A stretch of 64,000 bases of DNA from Acanthochromis polyacanthus. Lineage: Eukaryota > Chordata > Actinopteri > Pomacentridae. Positions 1 through 12,029 of the stretch are shown here, in pieces. The notes under the pieces are model-generated. The model worked only from the letters and a program-made list of their open reading frames with translations. It was not told the origin of the DNA and did no database searches. The stretch is from NCBI RefSeq assembly GCF_021347895.1, contig NC_067120.1, positions 23,545,361 through 23,609,360 of the forward strand, given 5' to 3'. The position numbers and the translations under genes were made by a program. The number at the start of each line of letters is the position of its first letter. Positions within the stretch are counted from its first letter, which is position 1.

Positions 1-1095
1 ACTTGTAAATGCTAATCAGTCATTATTCATTGATATTGTTGTTAACTTGACTGTAGCACGTTTACCTAAAATGGCAACGCCATCAGAAGAGCGATTCATA
101 TTCAAATGTTATCGGCGCTGTGATGTTTATGATCAAAGGATCTTCAAGAGAAAACAGATCACAAATAGCCTCTCCAAATCAAATCACAGATGTCTGATCA
201 AAAACACGATTACCATGAGCACCACAATTAGCTGCACTCTCTTTTTTGGCAGGCAACCTCAGACACTGTGACCCTTACATAAAAAAGCCGTTTGATCTTA
301 ATTGAGGGGCCTCTCTGATGTAGCGACTCTCCTCACCTCCCCCCTGCACCACCTGAAGCCGCAAATTCATCTCCAAAAATCTCCCTGGTGTTTATTACTT
401 AACTCTGAAAATCCTCCTTGTGATGTCAGCAAAGGTCTTCCAGAGCCAATATCTTTCCAGTGCACTTCACTTTTCTATCAATAAGCATCTGTCAATTCAA
501 TGTCATTGATAATAGCTGATAATCGTAAATTATTAATGAAACTTCAGTGTCACTGCTATTGTCAATCAGATATATTTGCCTTTGTAGGTTTTAAAAAATG
601 AACAAAATGCTGCTTCTACATATGCAAGGCTGTCTTTATACAAGGGCTGAGTGGACATTACTGTCATCTAGAAGGCAACAGCAAACCTGCATCTTCATCA
701 GTTTTAAAGGAGCCTAAAAGTACCTCACACAAACTTTTTCTGATCTAATCTACCTCACTCCAAAAATGAAGTGCAACAGTTTGAACCTCGAGACACTGAT
801 TCAAGTAAGGGACTTTAAAGTGCTTTAAGTTTCTACTTTACCTGACACTTGTATCAGTTTAGAGATGCTATTTGTGTTTGTGTGCATGTGATTCCTGTTT
901 AGAGTGACTGAACTGTGAACATGCAGCTATCTGTTTTGAACTCGAGTTTTTCTTGGAAGTGAGCTCTTGTTCTCGACAGATTTCCCGATTGAATATAAGA
1001 AATCAAGTCAGTCAATCCTGTCCACTAAAGAGGACACAGCTGGGATCTCCCGTCTTGTGATGTTTAGTATTCACACTGGCATACCTGCCCTCAGA
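1..1095. other. No gene seen
   Basis: AT-rich non-coding DNA. Short open frames are present, but none has a family motif or a convincing splice context. I see no repeat boundary that I can name. Confidence 0.5.
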
Positions 1096-1101
1096 AGCTG
1101 C

Positions 1102-1376
1102 ATCAGAAATACAGTCTAGACATTGGTAATGTGGTAAATGACTATTCTAGCTGGAAATAGTCTATTTTTAAAGGAACATCGACATAGGGTTACAGAGGCC
1201 CATTTCCAGCAACTATCACTCCTGTGCTCCAATGCTACATTGTGTTAGCTAATGGTGTTAAAAGGCTAATTGATGATTAGAAAACACTTGTGTAATTATG
1301 TTAGCATATGAATAAAAGTGTGAGTTTTCATGGAAAACATGACATTGGATGATACCAAACATATGAATAGTAGTGT
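1102..1376. mobile_element. Fragment of a Tc1-type MITE ('tttggggtcac' family)
   Basis: This stretch aligns by eye with the right three quarters of the full-length copy at 49,570-49,922. Shared blocks include the 'cagaaatacagtctaga' start, 'tgactattctagctg', 'catttccagcaac', 'tgatgattagaaaac' and a right end like 'gaatagtagtgta'. The left inverted repeat is missing. It is non-coding. The Tc1/mariner assignment is inferred from the TA-flanked full copy. Confidence 0.75.
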
Positions 1377-1377
1377 A

Positions 1378-3207
1378 TGTGAAATGAGAAGTATATTTTA
1401 AGCCCTGCTGTTGTTAAATGATTGATTAAAGAATTTTTCATACTCCTCTTTGACTGTTTTTAAAACTGAGCACTGTCACATTAAAGCTTATTTATTGGCA
1501 TATAAAAATTCTCTGTAGTTCAATAATCAAATAATCCAGTTATTCATTTTTTTAAAAAGCAATGATTTTTTCCAAAGAAGCTGTATTTGTTGTCCTACAT
1601 TTTCATGCAGAAACATAAGTTCTTTATGTTTAAATATTAAATTTTTTGAATGTCGTCTTCATTGTAAGCCATTAACCACATCTCTGTCACATTTACATGA
1701 AAGGTTATTAAGCAGGAGAGGTAGGTTTGTAAAGATGTCCATAACGGCCGATGGAAAAACAGCGTGGGAAATAAACTACTGCTCTACTTCGACCTACCAG
1801 AAATTGGCATCATCTATACATATTTCTTAGTACGTCACAATTAAACATGAACATCGGTGTTCATCACGAAACCTTGCAACGCCTTTGATTTATCAAACAG
1901 TTCATGTGGTACTGAAATTGATCTTGTGATGGGAAAGGAGCAATTTTTTTTGTCCACAGGATGCCGTCTACTGCCCTTTATAAAGCAGACTCTGTGATGG
2001 GAGGAAATCCTTGTTAAAAATAAATGGAGGCATTAGCTGGCCCTGACCTTCCGCCCCGGTTTCACTTTCCTATTTTTTTTTTTTTGCAAACCCACACTTG
2101 CACATGTAAGCAAATGGCTGCCCAAATAGTTGCCCTCTGGACACTAACTATTCAAGCCAAGCAGACATTATTTGTGGCACGTACACACATGTAGCACTGG
2201 CTGCAGATTGTTACCAACAGGGAGAAACACACACTTGCCCGACTAATCTCTCAGCAACTAGTATCACACACTCAAACACAACTCACACAGCTGGAGTCAC
2301 TCTCCACAGTCCTTTCCTTGATTATTACCAGCACTCACAGCCCAACTCCTCTGGATGCACAGACACACAGAGATGACCTTCCTGAACTGGAAGTGAAGTT
2401 GGCGTGCACAATCCAGGACTGGCAATTTCAACTACTAGTGTCATGTGTGCAAACGGTTGGCAAACATCAGCCTCTATATCTTCATCTTTTCTGCTTGTTT
2501 TCCCAAGGTACTTCTGCATTGGTACAAGCAGTTACAGTGCAAATTCTATGTGTAAACACAAACCCAGCTATTTCTAGTCTGTATTCCTCCAACCTCCTGC
2601 ATATGCTCCAAGTCCTTACCCCACAAAAGTGACATACCGCATCCTAAAAGTCAGCCTTTGTAAAAATAAATAAATAAATAAATACAAATAATTTGCTTTG
2701 CGAAGGCCCTTGCCTTGAGGATGTTTTCCAGTGATACTTCACAACTCTTTAGAAAACCAATTAGTTCCACTTCATGCCTCTTAGTGGTCATTACATATTT
2801 AGGCATAATTAAAACACACAGAAAAATTATTTTAGGCACTACACACTTGAGTACAGTTGTGGAAAAACAATTAACCGCTGTGGTCAGATTGTGGATACAC
2901 AACAGTCTTAGTGGGCATTCAAAATGAAATCAGTCCTGTTAAAATCTCTCAGGGGGCTGCAGTGCGAAATATGACCCAGGAAGTTCAGTTTGAGCAATAG
3001 ATTAACATATTTAGAGAATACAAGATGACAAAATACTTTACAATGTAGGGCTGGGTAGTTCATTAAACATATTGACAAATGACATTAGGATTTTGTAATC
3101 GATCCAGTTAACACACGTTGACATGAATGATGAATTAACTCAGTATCTTCTGCCAACTATTACTGGCATAGAGCTGCCTTAAATTAACAAAATAAAAGCT
3201 TATCTTA
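1378..3207. other. No gene seen; short (AAAT)n run
   Basis: No coding exon is recognised. There is a small AAAT tandem run near 2,663-2,690 and a T-run near 2,078. The segment 3,045-3,110 begins 'tagggctgggtag', which recalls the ends of some fish MITEs, but I could not define a partner end. Confidence 0.45.
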
Positions 3208-3607
3208 CTAACAACCAGGGCCGGCTGGTATAAATGGGCTAACAGGGCTAAGCCCTCCCAAGCTAACACAAAAAAGATGAGAAAATTATTTTTTAAATAA
3301 TTTACAACTGATTGTTTTACGTTTAGGTGAAACCAAAGGTAGCAACAGCACCAATCAGTCAAAAGAAAAACAGAATATCTGTAAATGGGCATATTTTTTT
3401 ACAGCCCCAGCAGATACAGCCCGCTTTCATTCATTTCGCTCTTGTAAGTGATTGACAGGTGTCATGTCACGCCCCCGTGATTTACTGATCATTTGGGCTA
3501 ACTTAAGTCAGCCCACAGGCCACTGATTTTTGACCAATAGCAGCGAGTTAACGCAGCGGTGCTGCTATTTGTGCCAGAGTTGGGAAGGAGGGAGAAAAAG
3601 TTAAGCT

Positions 3608-4362
3608 ATGGCAGGCATTAGCACGAACAAGGTGGATTATTTGCTTTCTTGTCCATTTTCCTCAATGTCGTTGAAGGAAAAGCTGGAAGTTAAGAGACTG
3701 GGATCACATCGTCCAAACGATGTTCAAATAACTCAACGGGACAAACGACAAAAATCATAGGTTTTGCATTTCTTGGTTTGACAGAAAGGACTGGCTAACG
3801 GCAAGTGTAGCTAAGAATTCACTTTTCTATTTCCCATGCTTACTTTTTGGAGGAGATACCGCATGGACTCAACAAGGAATTGTGGATTTAAAATACTTGT
3901 CGGACAAAATTAGAAAACATGAACACAGTACAAGTCACATCGGAAACAGCGTCAAGCTGTTCATGTTAGGAAAAGTTAACATCGCCTGTCAGCTGGATGA
4001 GGGCCACAGCATCGCTGTACAGAGGCACAATGAGCTGGTAAAAAAAAAAAAAAAAAAATCACTATCAAGGATTTTGGACTGTATTAAATTTTGTGGAGCA
4101 CACGACCTAGCTTTACGGGGGTCTGACGAATCCCCCACTTCAACCCAACGCGGCGTATTTCTGGACCTGGTTGACCAATTTTCTTTTTTAGACAGCCAGT
4201 TAGCAGATCACCTGTCAAACACACAAGATGCAAAGTACACGTCCAAGACTAGCCAAAACAAGTTGCTTGATTGTATGTTAGCTGTTTATGAACAAAAAGA
4301 GACTGATGAAATATCACAGACGGCATTTGTGGCCGTGCAAGCTGATGAGACAACCGATGTGG

Positions 4363-4363
<1 letters not shown>
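3608..4363 (+). pseudogene. hAT transposase relic (TTF zinc finger + start of DUF4371)
   Basis: The frame opens with ATG at 3,608 (MAGISTNKVDY...) and meets a stop at 3,758. The downstream frame then continues from about 3,759 with 'WFDRKDWL' and 'FYFPCLLFG', the TTF-type zinc-finger signature of ZMYM-like hAT transposases. This implies one frameshift near the A-run at 3,749-3,754. It then reads through 'KHEHSTSHI', 'QLDEGHSIAVQRHNE', 'ILDCIKFCGAHDLALRG', 'TSKTSQNKLLDCM' and ends in 'VQADETTDVA', all recognisable DUF4371 blocks. After that the frame enters the TG repeat. An 18-base A-run at about 4,040 encodes a lysine stretch and looks like slippage expansion. The catalytic core beyond the first acidic block and the hAT dimerisation domain are missing, so this is a non-functional gene. 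Confidence 0.85.
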
Positions 4364-4364
<1 letters not shown>

Positions 4365-4436
<72 letters not shown>

Positions 4437-4505
4437 TGAGTGAGTGAGTGAGTGAGTGAGTGAGTGAGTGAGTGAGTGAGTGAGTGAGTGAGTGAGTGAG
4501 TGAGT

Positions 4506-4549
<44 letters not shown>
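4365..4549. repeat. Compound microsatellite (TG)n-(GAGT)n-(GA)n
   Basis: About 70 bp of TG is followed by about 76 bp of GAGT and about 40 bp of GA, in perfect register. It lies inside the hAT element and directly abuts the transposase frame. Confidence 0.97.
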
Positions 4550-4553
<4 letters not shown>

Positions 4554-4709
4554 GTAGAGCACTAAAAAAAGTATAGTGTACCTGTAATTGATGTAACTAT
4601 GTTTATCATAGGTGATGTTGCTTTTGCAACTGTGTTAACTATTTAATCAGTATTATGCATTTGTTAGTCCACCCAACAAATTTCACCACCAGCCGCCACT
4701 GCTAACAAC

Positions 4710-5156
4710 CAACCAATCATTGTCTGTTAACATGCGTGTTCTTACTATTGGAAGACTCTACAAGTATTTGGGTTTCACCAAACCAGGGCCTGGTTAGCCT
4801 TTTTAGCAGAGGACCCTGTCTTGTCTTGTTTTCTCCTTGGGAAGCACCCCTGCTGTGCTGACAGACTGGTTCCATTCAAACGACAGAGTTCTTTGCTTGT
4901 CATGCCTGGACACTGATCTACTGAATGTGCCATCACCCTTCGTGAAAATCCCATCCTTCTCATTAATAAGAATGAGGCCAGTCCATTGACACAGATGGTG
5001 TGTCAACACAGAGGGCTTCTGAAAAGAAGCTGGGCTTTCTGGAAAAAAAATTATGTAAATGTACAACACACACCTGTCGCCAGCGCAAGGTCATTTTGCT
5101 TGTGTGTACATCTATATTAAACAGCCATATTCTATGTTGCCATGATTTCTGCTATA
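4710..5156. other. No gene seen
   Basis: Unique-looking sequence between the hAT target duplication and the next dispersed repeat. There is no motif or splice pattern that I trust. Confidence 0.45.
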
Positions 5157-5412
5157 TTGTGGGGACCAAATGTCCCCACAACTGTAGGAAAACCGAAAAC
5201 TATGTCACTTGTGGGGACCTCATTTGGGTCCCCACAACTTTAAACAGTGTTTTCTTGGCCATGTTGTTGTTACTGAAAAAAGTAAAAGTGCAAAAACGTT
5301 TCTTTAGGGTTAGGCATTGTTTTGGTTAGGGTTTGGTTAAGGTTAGGGTTAGGGTAAGGGGTTAGATATGAATGGGAGTCAATGGTATGTCCCCACAATG
5401 ATAGCAAGACAC
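5157..5412 (-). repeat. Dispersed repeat with GGGGAC/GTCCCC blocks and telomere-like core
   Basis: The sequence contains repeated 'tgtggggac' and 'gtccccacaa' words around a core of 'ggttagggttagggtaagg' at about 5,341-5,360. Reverse-complemented, it lines up with copies at 59,258-59,520 and, more loosely, 38,851-39,180. In all three, one end runs into a CA/TG microsatellite. I do not know the family name. Confidence 0.7.
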
Positions 5413-5416
5413 ACAT

Positions 5417-5534
<118 letters not shown>

Positions 5535-7516
5535 ATAGTGTTAACACTGAAATCTGAACTTGTGTACTTCAATTGGCTACGGTGATTACATTCAAAATAA
5601 GGTGGTGAAACAGAAAATAAAACTCTCGTCTTAAAAAATTATGAAGAATTATCATAACTGAAAGAAATAAAACATTCCAACAGCTACATTGCCAGTGTTA
5701 ACCTGAAATAACATCAATCAACACAGATCTTCACATCTATTTAGAACAGGCCTGTTTTCAGTGTAAATGCCCATAGAATCATGGCACCAGCAGCAGCAGT
5801 AACAGTAGCATTAGCACTAACTGCTGAAAGCTGTCGAAAGTAACATCCAGTTTATCTTTCTTCAAAAGGTAAACTGCCTACTTCGTGGGAAGGAGCAGGA
5901 ACAAACAATATCTTCCTCCTCTCAGACCCTGACCTTGAATCTTCAACAGGAAGTCAGGAGGCAGGTAGAACTGCAGAGAGATCTGAAGCCGCTGTGTGTC
6001 ATGTTGGTCTTGGAAAACCGCCACATCAGATAATTCATTTTTCAAGGTGCTATATCCACACCCACAACATGGAACTGTGTTTCTTCAGACAAAACACAGA
6101 CACAGTTAAGAAGGTACACACCCACACATGGACACACAAAGTGACACGTCAGAACGTTCACACAGGGTCAACAGGGAAGTACATGGTCACAGAACCCAAA
6201 TCCACAGATATCTTCGTCGGGGATGCGCTACGCTGATGTTTTTAAAAGGCCAGAGCTGAAAGACGAGCAGGAAACTGAGAGGAGGTTCATGTGGCTTTGA
6301 GGAAGTGAACACATTCATTTGATTTCTCACCCTCCCTCCCTCTTTCTCTCTCCCCTATCTGTCTGCCTCTGACATCCGCACAGTAGCCGCCCACACACTC
6401 CAACGAAAATATCCTGCTCGCCATTAAATACAGTGTGTTTTCTGACCGCATCACACACACATGAATGTGAACTGTAAACACCTCAACCACAGCCAGTTTA
6501 AAGAAAAAAGAAGAAGACAGCATCGTCCTGCAATGAATCAAGGCCAGCTGAACCAGATATCTCTATCTCTGGTATACACACTCGGAAGATAAAAGCAGTT
6601 TAGAAGCAACATGTATAGAAGGAAGGTTCAAAAATATAATTAAAACACACTCACACACACATCCGGGCTTTTAAACATGCATACAACAAAAAATTGATCG
6701 CAACATTATTACACGTCAAAGCACCAAATATACACTTCCACATAAAGTTGCACACACAGAAGCACACACTGCATCTCCTCTATCACAACACAACACAGTT
6801 ATGCAAACACAGGAGCCTGAAATTGCACTCACACACCCACACACCTTTACAGAAGCACGTAACACACACGCACACTCACAGAGATGTGAACTTATGAATA
6901 CAGTGTGTTTTATACTTACATTTCAAGGACACACAAATAAGCAATTCTTAGATCTGGAGAAATATTTTATGTCTTAGTCCAAACACAGCACAACTGTTCC
7001 TCTATACATAGAAATTATACTGAATGAATGCAGTGTCACAGCTAGTCATTCATAACAAATCGTCCGCTTTCTCAGCTTCATGCAACAACGGTCCTCAACA
7101 GCTCACTGTGCCAGTATTTATTTGATAATTTATGCAGAAATGCCACTTTTGGAAAAAAGGTATGGATTCATTCCCGATGGCAGGCACGACTGATACCTGA
7201 AAATGTGTGAAGATTGGCAGATGGACACTCGGGAAGGACAACCAGTTTAGTTATGTAATAGATGGAGATAATCAGCTGGCTTTTTATTGTGTACGCCTAC
7301 CTAAAACTCAGGCAGTCTAATACAGTCCTGCAATAAATCTTCTCTTCATGATCAGTGTTCCACTGTTGATGAAATTGTTCAACTGTGTTTCTCTCATTTA
7401 GCCTTTATAGATGTGAGCAGCATCATGGGCTACTAAAGACTGGGCATCATTGGTACATTAACGATTCTGATTGCAACTCTTTGCCTCTAGATTTTGGTTC
7501 TTAGCAATTCGTGATT
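5535..7516. other. No gene seen
   Basis: Non-coding, with CA-rich patches (6,640-6,880) and a C/T-rich tract (6,328-6,372). The open frames are explained by low-complexity CA sequence. Confidence 0.45.
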
Positions 7517-7648
7517 CAAATCTTGGGACGCTGGAAAGCAAATCTCGTTCCGAAATCGCGCGATAGCTCGCGCCAAAACACCGGTGTTGGCGCGAGCTAT
7601 CGCGCAATTTCGGAACGAGATTTGCTTTCTAGCGTCCTGAGATTTGGA
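7517..7648. repeat. Near-perfect ~130-bp palindrome (foldback)
   Basis: Two arms of about 65 bp meet at 'caccggtg' (about 7,579-7,586). The left arm contains 'ggaaagcaaatctcgttcc' and 'gcgcgatagctcgcgcc'. The right arm carries the reverse complement with only a few mismatches and a two-base length difference beside the centre. It is GC- and CpG-rich against an AT-rich background. It may be a foldback MITE or the ends of a collapsed element. I could not define a target duplication. Confidence 0.9.
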
Positions 7649-8164
7649 TACAGACCACAACAAATAGCCATCGCCAAGTAATGTGGAGGTTTTCGTTCAC
7701 TTCTCATCTCTCGTATGTTGTGGGACACTCGTTGAGACTATCCGACCCGGTCAGTGTGGGAAAAAAAGCACGTTAGGGCGGACTTTGACGCGGGGAGCAA
7801 GTTGCCCCATAATTTTCGCTCGCTGAGCTGCTAAGCTGCCTGCCTGGCTAAATACTGGAGCTATGTCGAAAATTCATTTCTCCATCACTCACATGTATGA
7901 AATGACATATGAAAACAGACCCCATGTTGAAAAAAAACGAAGTTCCCCTTTAAAGTCTATGTGTTGTGTTCGCTGTCACAGAAGAGCAATGAAAAAGAGT
8001 CTCTGTTCATATAAAGTTGCAAGAGCTTTCACCTGCATTCTTCCCATGTCACAATGCTGCCAAAATATGAACAGTTCCTATACAAACAGATAGATAAAGT
8101 AACCATAACAGCAGTGATAATCATCTTTTTTCTGATTTACATTTCTTTTAAAGTTATTTTTGAG
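7649..8164. other. Probable unnamed repeat, no gene
   Basis: Moderately CpG-rich sequence ending near 7,957 in 'gaagttcccctttaaag', which resembles the 'aaaggggaact' ends of some fish MITEs. I found no matching left end. A 76-codon frame at 7,863 shows no motif. Confidence 0.35.
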
Positions 8165-8336
8165 CCTTTATTATAGTAAACAGTGGAGAGACAGAGACAC
8201 AGGAAACATGGGGAGAAAAGTAAGGAAAGACATGCAGCAAAAGGCCACAGGTTGGACTTGAACTCATGACCGCTGTGTCGGGGACTATAGCTCCTGTTTA
8301 TAGGTCACCGGCTCAACCTGTTGAGCTACCGAGGTA
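8165..8336 (-). mobile_element. tRNA-derived SINE
   Basis: Read on the minus strand, the head has a type 2 RNA polymerase III promoter. The A box 'TAGCTCAACAGG' lies at 8,317-8,328 and a B box like 'GAGTTCAAGTCC' at about 8,253-8,264. The ~55-bp spacing is that of a tRNA-like gene with an enlarged variable region. The body continues leftward through 'gccttttgctgcatgtc', which I recognise from common fish tRNA SINEs. It is not a functional tRNA, because the acceptor and anticodon stems are not preserved. Confidence 0.75.
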
Positions 8337-8339
8337 CTT

Positions 8340-9118
8340 CTGGTAACATTCTTGGGTTGTTTTTTTTTTGTAATCTGGGACTCATTCTTGACAGCAACCT
8401 CACTTTTGAACAACACCAGATCACCCGGACCGCCTTCTGTCACCTCAAAAACATCGCCCGCCTCTGCAACTCACTCTCCTTCCCTGCTGCTGAAACCTTC
8501 ATCCGCGTATTCATCAGATCACAAATTGACTACTGTAACAGCATTCTCTATGGCTCATCTTCAAAAGTTCTCAATAAACTTCAGTATATTCAGAACTCTG
8601 CTGCCTGTCTCCTCACCCACTTCTGCTCCTGTGAACACACCCCCCTCCTTCCTCCGAAACCTCCACTGGCTCCTGTCCCCCAACGCATCCAGTTCAAAGT
8701 CCTCCTTCTGACCCACAATGACCTCCATAACCAAGCACCCCCATACCTCAGAGACCTGCTCCACCACCACACTCCCTCCCACAGACTTCGTTCCTCTGCT
8801 GCAAACCTTCTCTCCTCCCCGCTCAGAGCCAAGCACCTAACCTGGGGCAACAGAGCCTTCTCCATATCTGCCCCCACACTCTGGAACTCACTACCCCAAC
8901 ATATCTGCGACCACTTTCTAATCACTCCTCAAGACCCACTTGTTTGCTTGTTTGCCACTGCTTTTAATACATAACACTAACTTATTTTAAAGATGTGTTT
9001 TATGATTAGTTTTATGGTGCTCCTCTGTTTTAATGCTTGCTAATTTTGAACACAACTATGTAAAGTGTCTGAATATTTTGAAAAGTGCTATACAAATGAA
9101 ATGCATTATTATTACTGC
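8340..9118 (+). mobile_element. L2-clade LINE, 3' end of ORF2 plus 3' tail
   Basis: The frame from about 8,372 to 8,974 encodes the C-terminal part of an L2/CR1-type reverse transcriptase ORF. Its blocks are 'LGLILDSNLTFEQH', 'SQIDYCNSILYG', 'LNKLQYIQNSAACLL', 'APPYLRDLL' and 'FSISAPTLWNSLP', in the family's usual order. It is followed by an L2-like tail with 'gtgctatacaaatgaaatgcattattatta' character. The catalytic reverse-transcriptase core and endonuclease are absent, as expected for a 5'-truncated copy. The SINE immediately upstream is in the opposite orientation. Confidence 0.88.
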
Positions 9119-12029
9119 CATTATTTTTTCAGCCACTTTACAGTAACAGTCGGGTTCAGTTCCACCATTGTAAACTTGAAAAATAAAAGTAATCGTTACA
9201 AGACAATCACACAAAGTGTGCTGTTCACCTGCTAATTAGGCAGCTCAGCAGCAACTGAGTGGGTTAATTAAGAATAATGCCAGATTCATGATTTATTAAG
9301 ACAGGTGCTTCAGGAGACGGGAAGACACACGGGCATTCAGTTCACGTGACTACTGGTACAGACGAATAGCGGTAGATACACAGTAGACATCAGCAGTACG
9401 CTGTTTAGAAACGAGCATGTGACATATGATGAGCAGATTTCTAGTTAAACTTTTCAAATGATTCTAGAAACTGAACTTTGAAAAGTTGCTTGATGCCCTA
9501 CCGTACAGACATCTGAACATGTCTTTGAAAAAGCTAATACAGGATTTGCACGACTGGTCTATTATCTTAAGACCAGAAAAATCTTTATTACTCCCAAAGT
9601 AGCTTTAGTTTTAGTTAGGTGAACCTAATAAACTGCCAAGTGAATGAGTAATTTTCATTCTCATTGCACTTCAGAATAAATTAATGATACTATTTCGGTC
9701 AGCATATTGCTATGCCAAGCAGTCTGTTTATACATGTCCACTGGAAGTCTTTGACACTGTATTTTTGTTAAAAGTAATGCTGACGTAATCAGCATGTAAC
9801 ATACCTATGTTTGCATTAGCGTTCACAGTGTTAAGATACATCAACTAGAACACGTGAATGCCTGTACAAAAGTATTGACAATCCCTTCAGTAGTTGTTGA
9901 GACATTGTGGTCTGTGTCAAAATGAGGGACCAACAGACAGATCATCTGACAGATTAACATTGCCAACCTTAGAGCTGTCCCATGAGCATGACTAAAGCTT
10001 TAATTCCAATCACTCAAGCAGGTGACTAAGACCAAAAGAACAAAGCTGACTGCATTACAAACACACACTAATTCATCATGGGCCAAAGTAGCACATAAAT
10101 CTGCCTTCAATAATGAAAGGTGAAGTAATACCACACTGTTGCTCTGACCAAAAAAATGTGACACATCTGCAGTAAGTAATGTGTGCTGCTGATAAATAAG
10201 TGGAGTGCAATCACTGTGGTCCCTTCAAATGCACTGGAGATACAGGATTGATGTGTAGTCTATCGCTAGACTACACCTTGATGTGTAGTTTTTATCTGCA
10301 GACAGAGGGGAAGAAATGGAAAAATCATCTCAGGAAGAGGATAATGAAACAAAGTAAGTGAAAGAGAAGGAGACGAAAAAATGTAATTTAGTGTGAAGAT
10401 GAACTGCGCACTATGACTCACTTCTGCAAGATAAATGAGATAGCATCTGTTGTCAAATCTAACCATGAATGAAGATGTATCATTGCCCAACACTGCCTTG
10501 CTCAGGCAGGACCGGGTAGAGAGAGACGGACAGAGTGGTGCAGCATCATCCCTCCAATCAATCTTATTACTCATACCCAAGAGGCAGGAGTTCATCATTT
10601 TATCAGAAAAATAAAAAATAGATGAACAAGCAGAGAGGTAGGGTCCTCTAAAAAACACACACACAGACACACAACAGTACTCAGCAGATTGCTAAGATTC
10701 ACAGTACAGTAAACACCTAGCAATATGAACCAAAAACGGTCAGACAGAACACAGTGTTGTTCTTTTAATAATGTATTTTCAATGAAACAGCATAGATCTT
10801 AAAAGAGGACAGACAAACAGGCAACTGTCACAGAAGTGACAGTTACTGAGCCAGGCCTTATTGAGGAGGTGGTGGAGACACAGACTAACATTGATTGTTA
10901 GGCCAGAAACATGACTCCAAATCAGTGCTACTGCTGCTCCATATCACCTGGAAATTGACAACTCTTGGCTAACACACTCATAATATCATCTTTTTGAAGC
11001 AATACATCATCAACATTGTATTTAAACAGTTACTGTCTATTTGTAAAGTAGCAAAAAGACGAATGATTTCACCAACTTCAAATTTCTAAAAAAAAGATTG
11101 CTGAGGTTGCTATCAGTACACACTGTATCTGATCATCAAGATCATTAAAGATCCAGGAAAGAGCGTAACAAGAGTCAAGTGACTAAAATGTAGCAACTTC
11201 AAAAACAAAAGTAATTATGCACAATCTCTGACTGATTAAAAGTTAAGAGTTGACATCATCAGATGGTGGCAAAACAAGCTGCTGTAAACAGCAGTGATAC
11301 ACAAAACCTGAACTTATCTGTTGAAATTATAAATACTAAAATATTATACATTTCAAATCTGCTGTCCCTTTAAGTTATGGATAACGTTTCAGAAATTGTA
11401 GATATATTATTTTGAAACATGTAGGTGCAGCTTAATGGGCAGAAACAGTACTCACATTGATAGGGTTATAGGCTACCACTCATGCTAAAAGTAGATGCAG
11501 TGTTGACAATAGAGAGCTTTGGATGAAAGCATCCTCCAAAAAAAGGTCGCTCAGTCTTCATTAAATGTGGTCAAGCACTTTCAGTGTGGGTGTGGAAACA
11601 GGTTTTGTTAGCCATCAACAGGATTTTTTTTCTATTAAAATACTACAAAGCAAGAGCTATTTCTGCCTGTCTTTATTACCTGTTCGTGGTCATAAGACAT
11701 CTTGAATTTATCCCCACCCCTTTAGGAGGAATGAGTCACACTGGAGTACAAGTCGTGATCTGACTGAAAAGCACTCACGATTCAAAAACAACAGACTAAT
11801 ACCCATGATGAATAAGGTACAAAGGCCTGAAAAATGTGACTGAAGTTTCACAATGGTTGCAAATGTCCCAAGAAATAAAGGAGACTTTTGTTTTTCTGTT
11901 CACTGGTAGTGGTGATAGTGCCATTAAAAGTATCTACCCCTCTTTGAAACCTTTTTATCACTGTCCAACAGTGAATGATGACCAATATAATTTCGGTTTT
12001 TGGAAAACAATTTCGAAAAAAAATATTTG
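9119..12029. other. No gene seen
   Basis: Non-coding AT-rich DNA. The 134-codon minus-strand frame at 10,266-10,670 has no family motif and looks like chance. Confidence 0.45.

Larger units (their letters stand above)
3216..4701 (+). mobile_element. hAT-family DNA transposon, internally rearranged
   Basis: The element is bounded by an identical 8-bp direct repeat, CTAACAAC, at 3,208-3,215 and 4,702-4,709. An 8-bp target duplication is diagnostic of hAT. The imperfect terminal inverted repeats read 'cagggccggctggt' on the left and, reverse-complemented, 'cagtggcggctggt' on the right. Inside is a transposase relic of the DUF4371/TTF-type zinc-finger (ZMYM-like) class. The second half of the transposase is absent, and a compound microsatellite sits where it should continue. 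The element is too defective to move on its own but has readable ends. Confidence 0.88.

Noticed and set aside
4314..4562. Minus-strand frame of Ser/Leu/Thr/His repeats
   Set aside because: It is a translation of the TG/GAGT/GA microsatellite and not a gene.
8230..8336. Possible functional tRNA gene
   Set aside because: A and B boxes are present, but the cloverleaf stems and anticodon loop are not preserved, and a SINE body follows.
10266..10670. 134-codon minus-strand frame as a gene
   Set aside because: No motif, biased composition, no splice context; chance length in AT-rich DNA.
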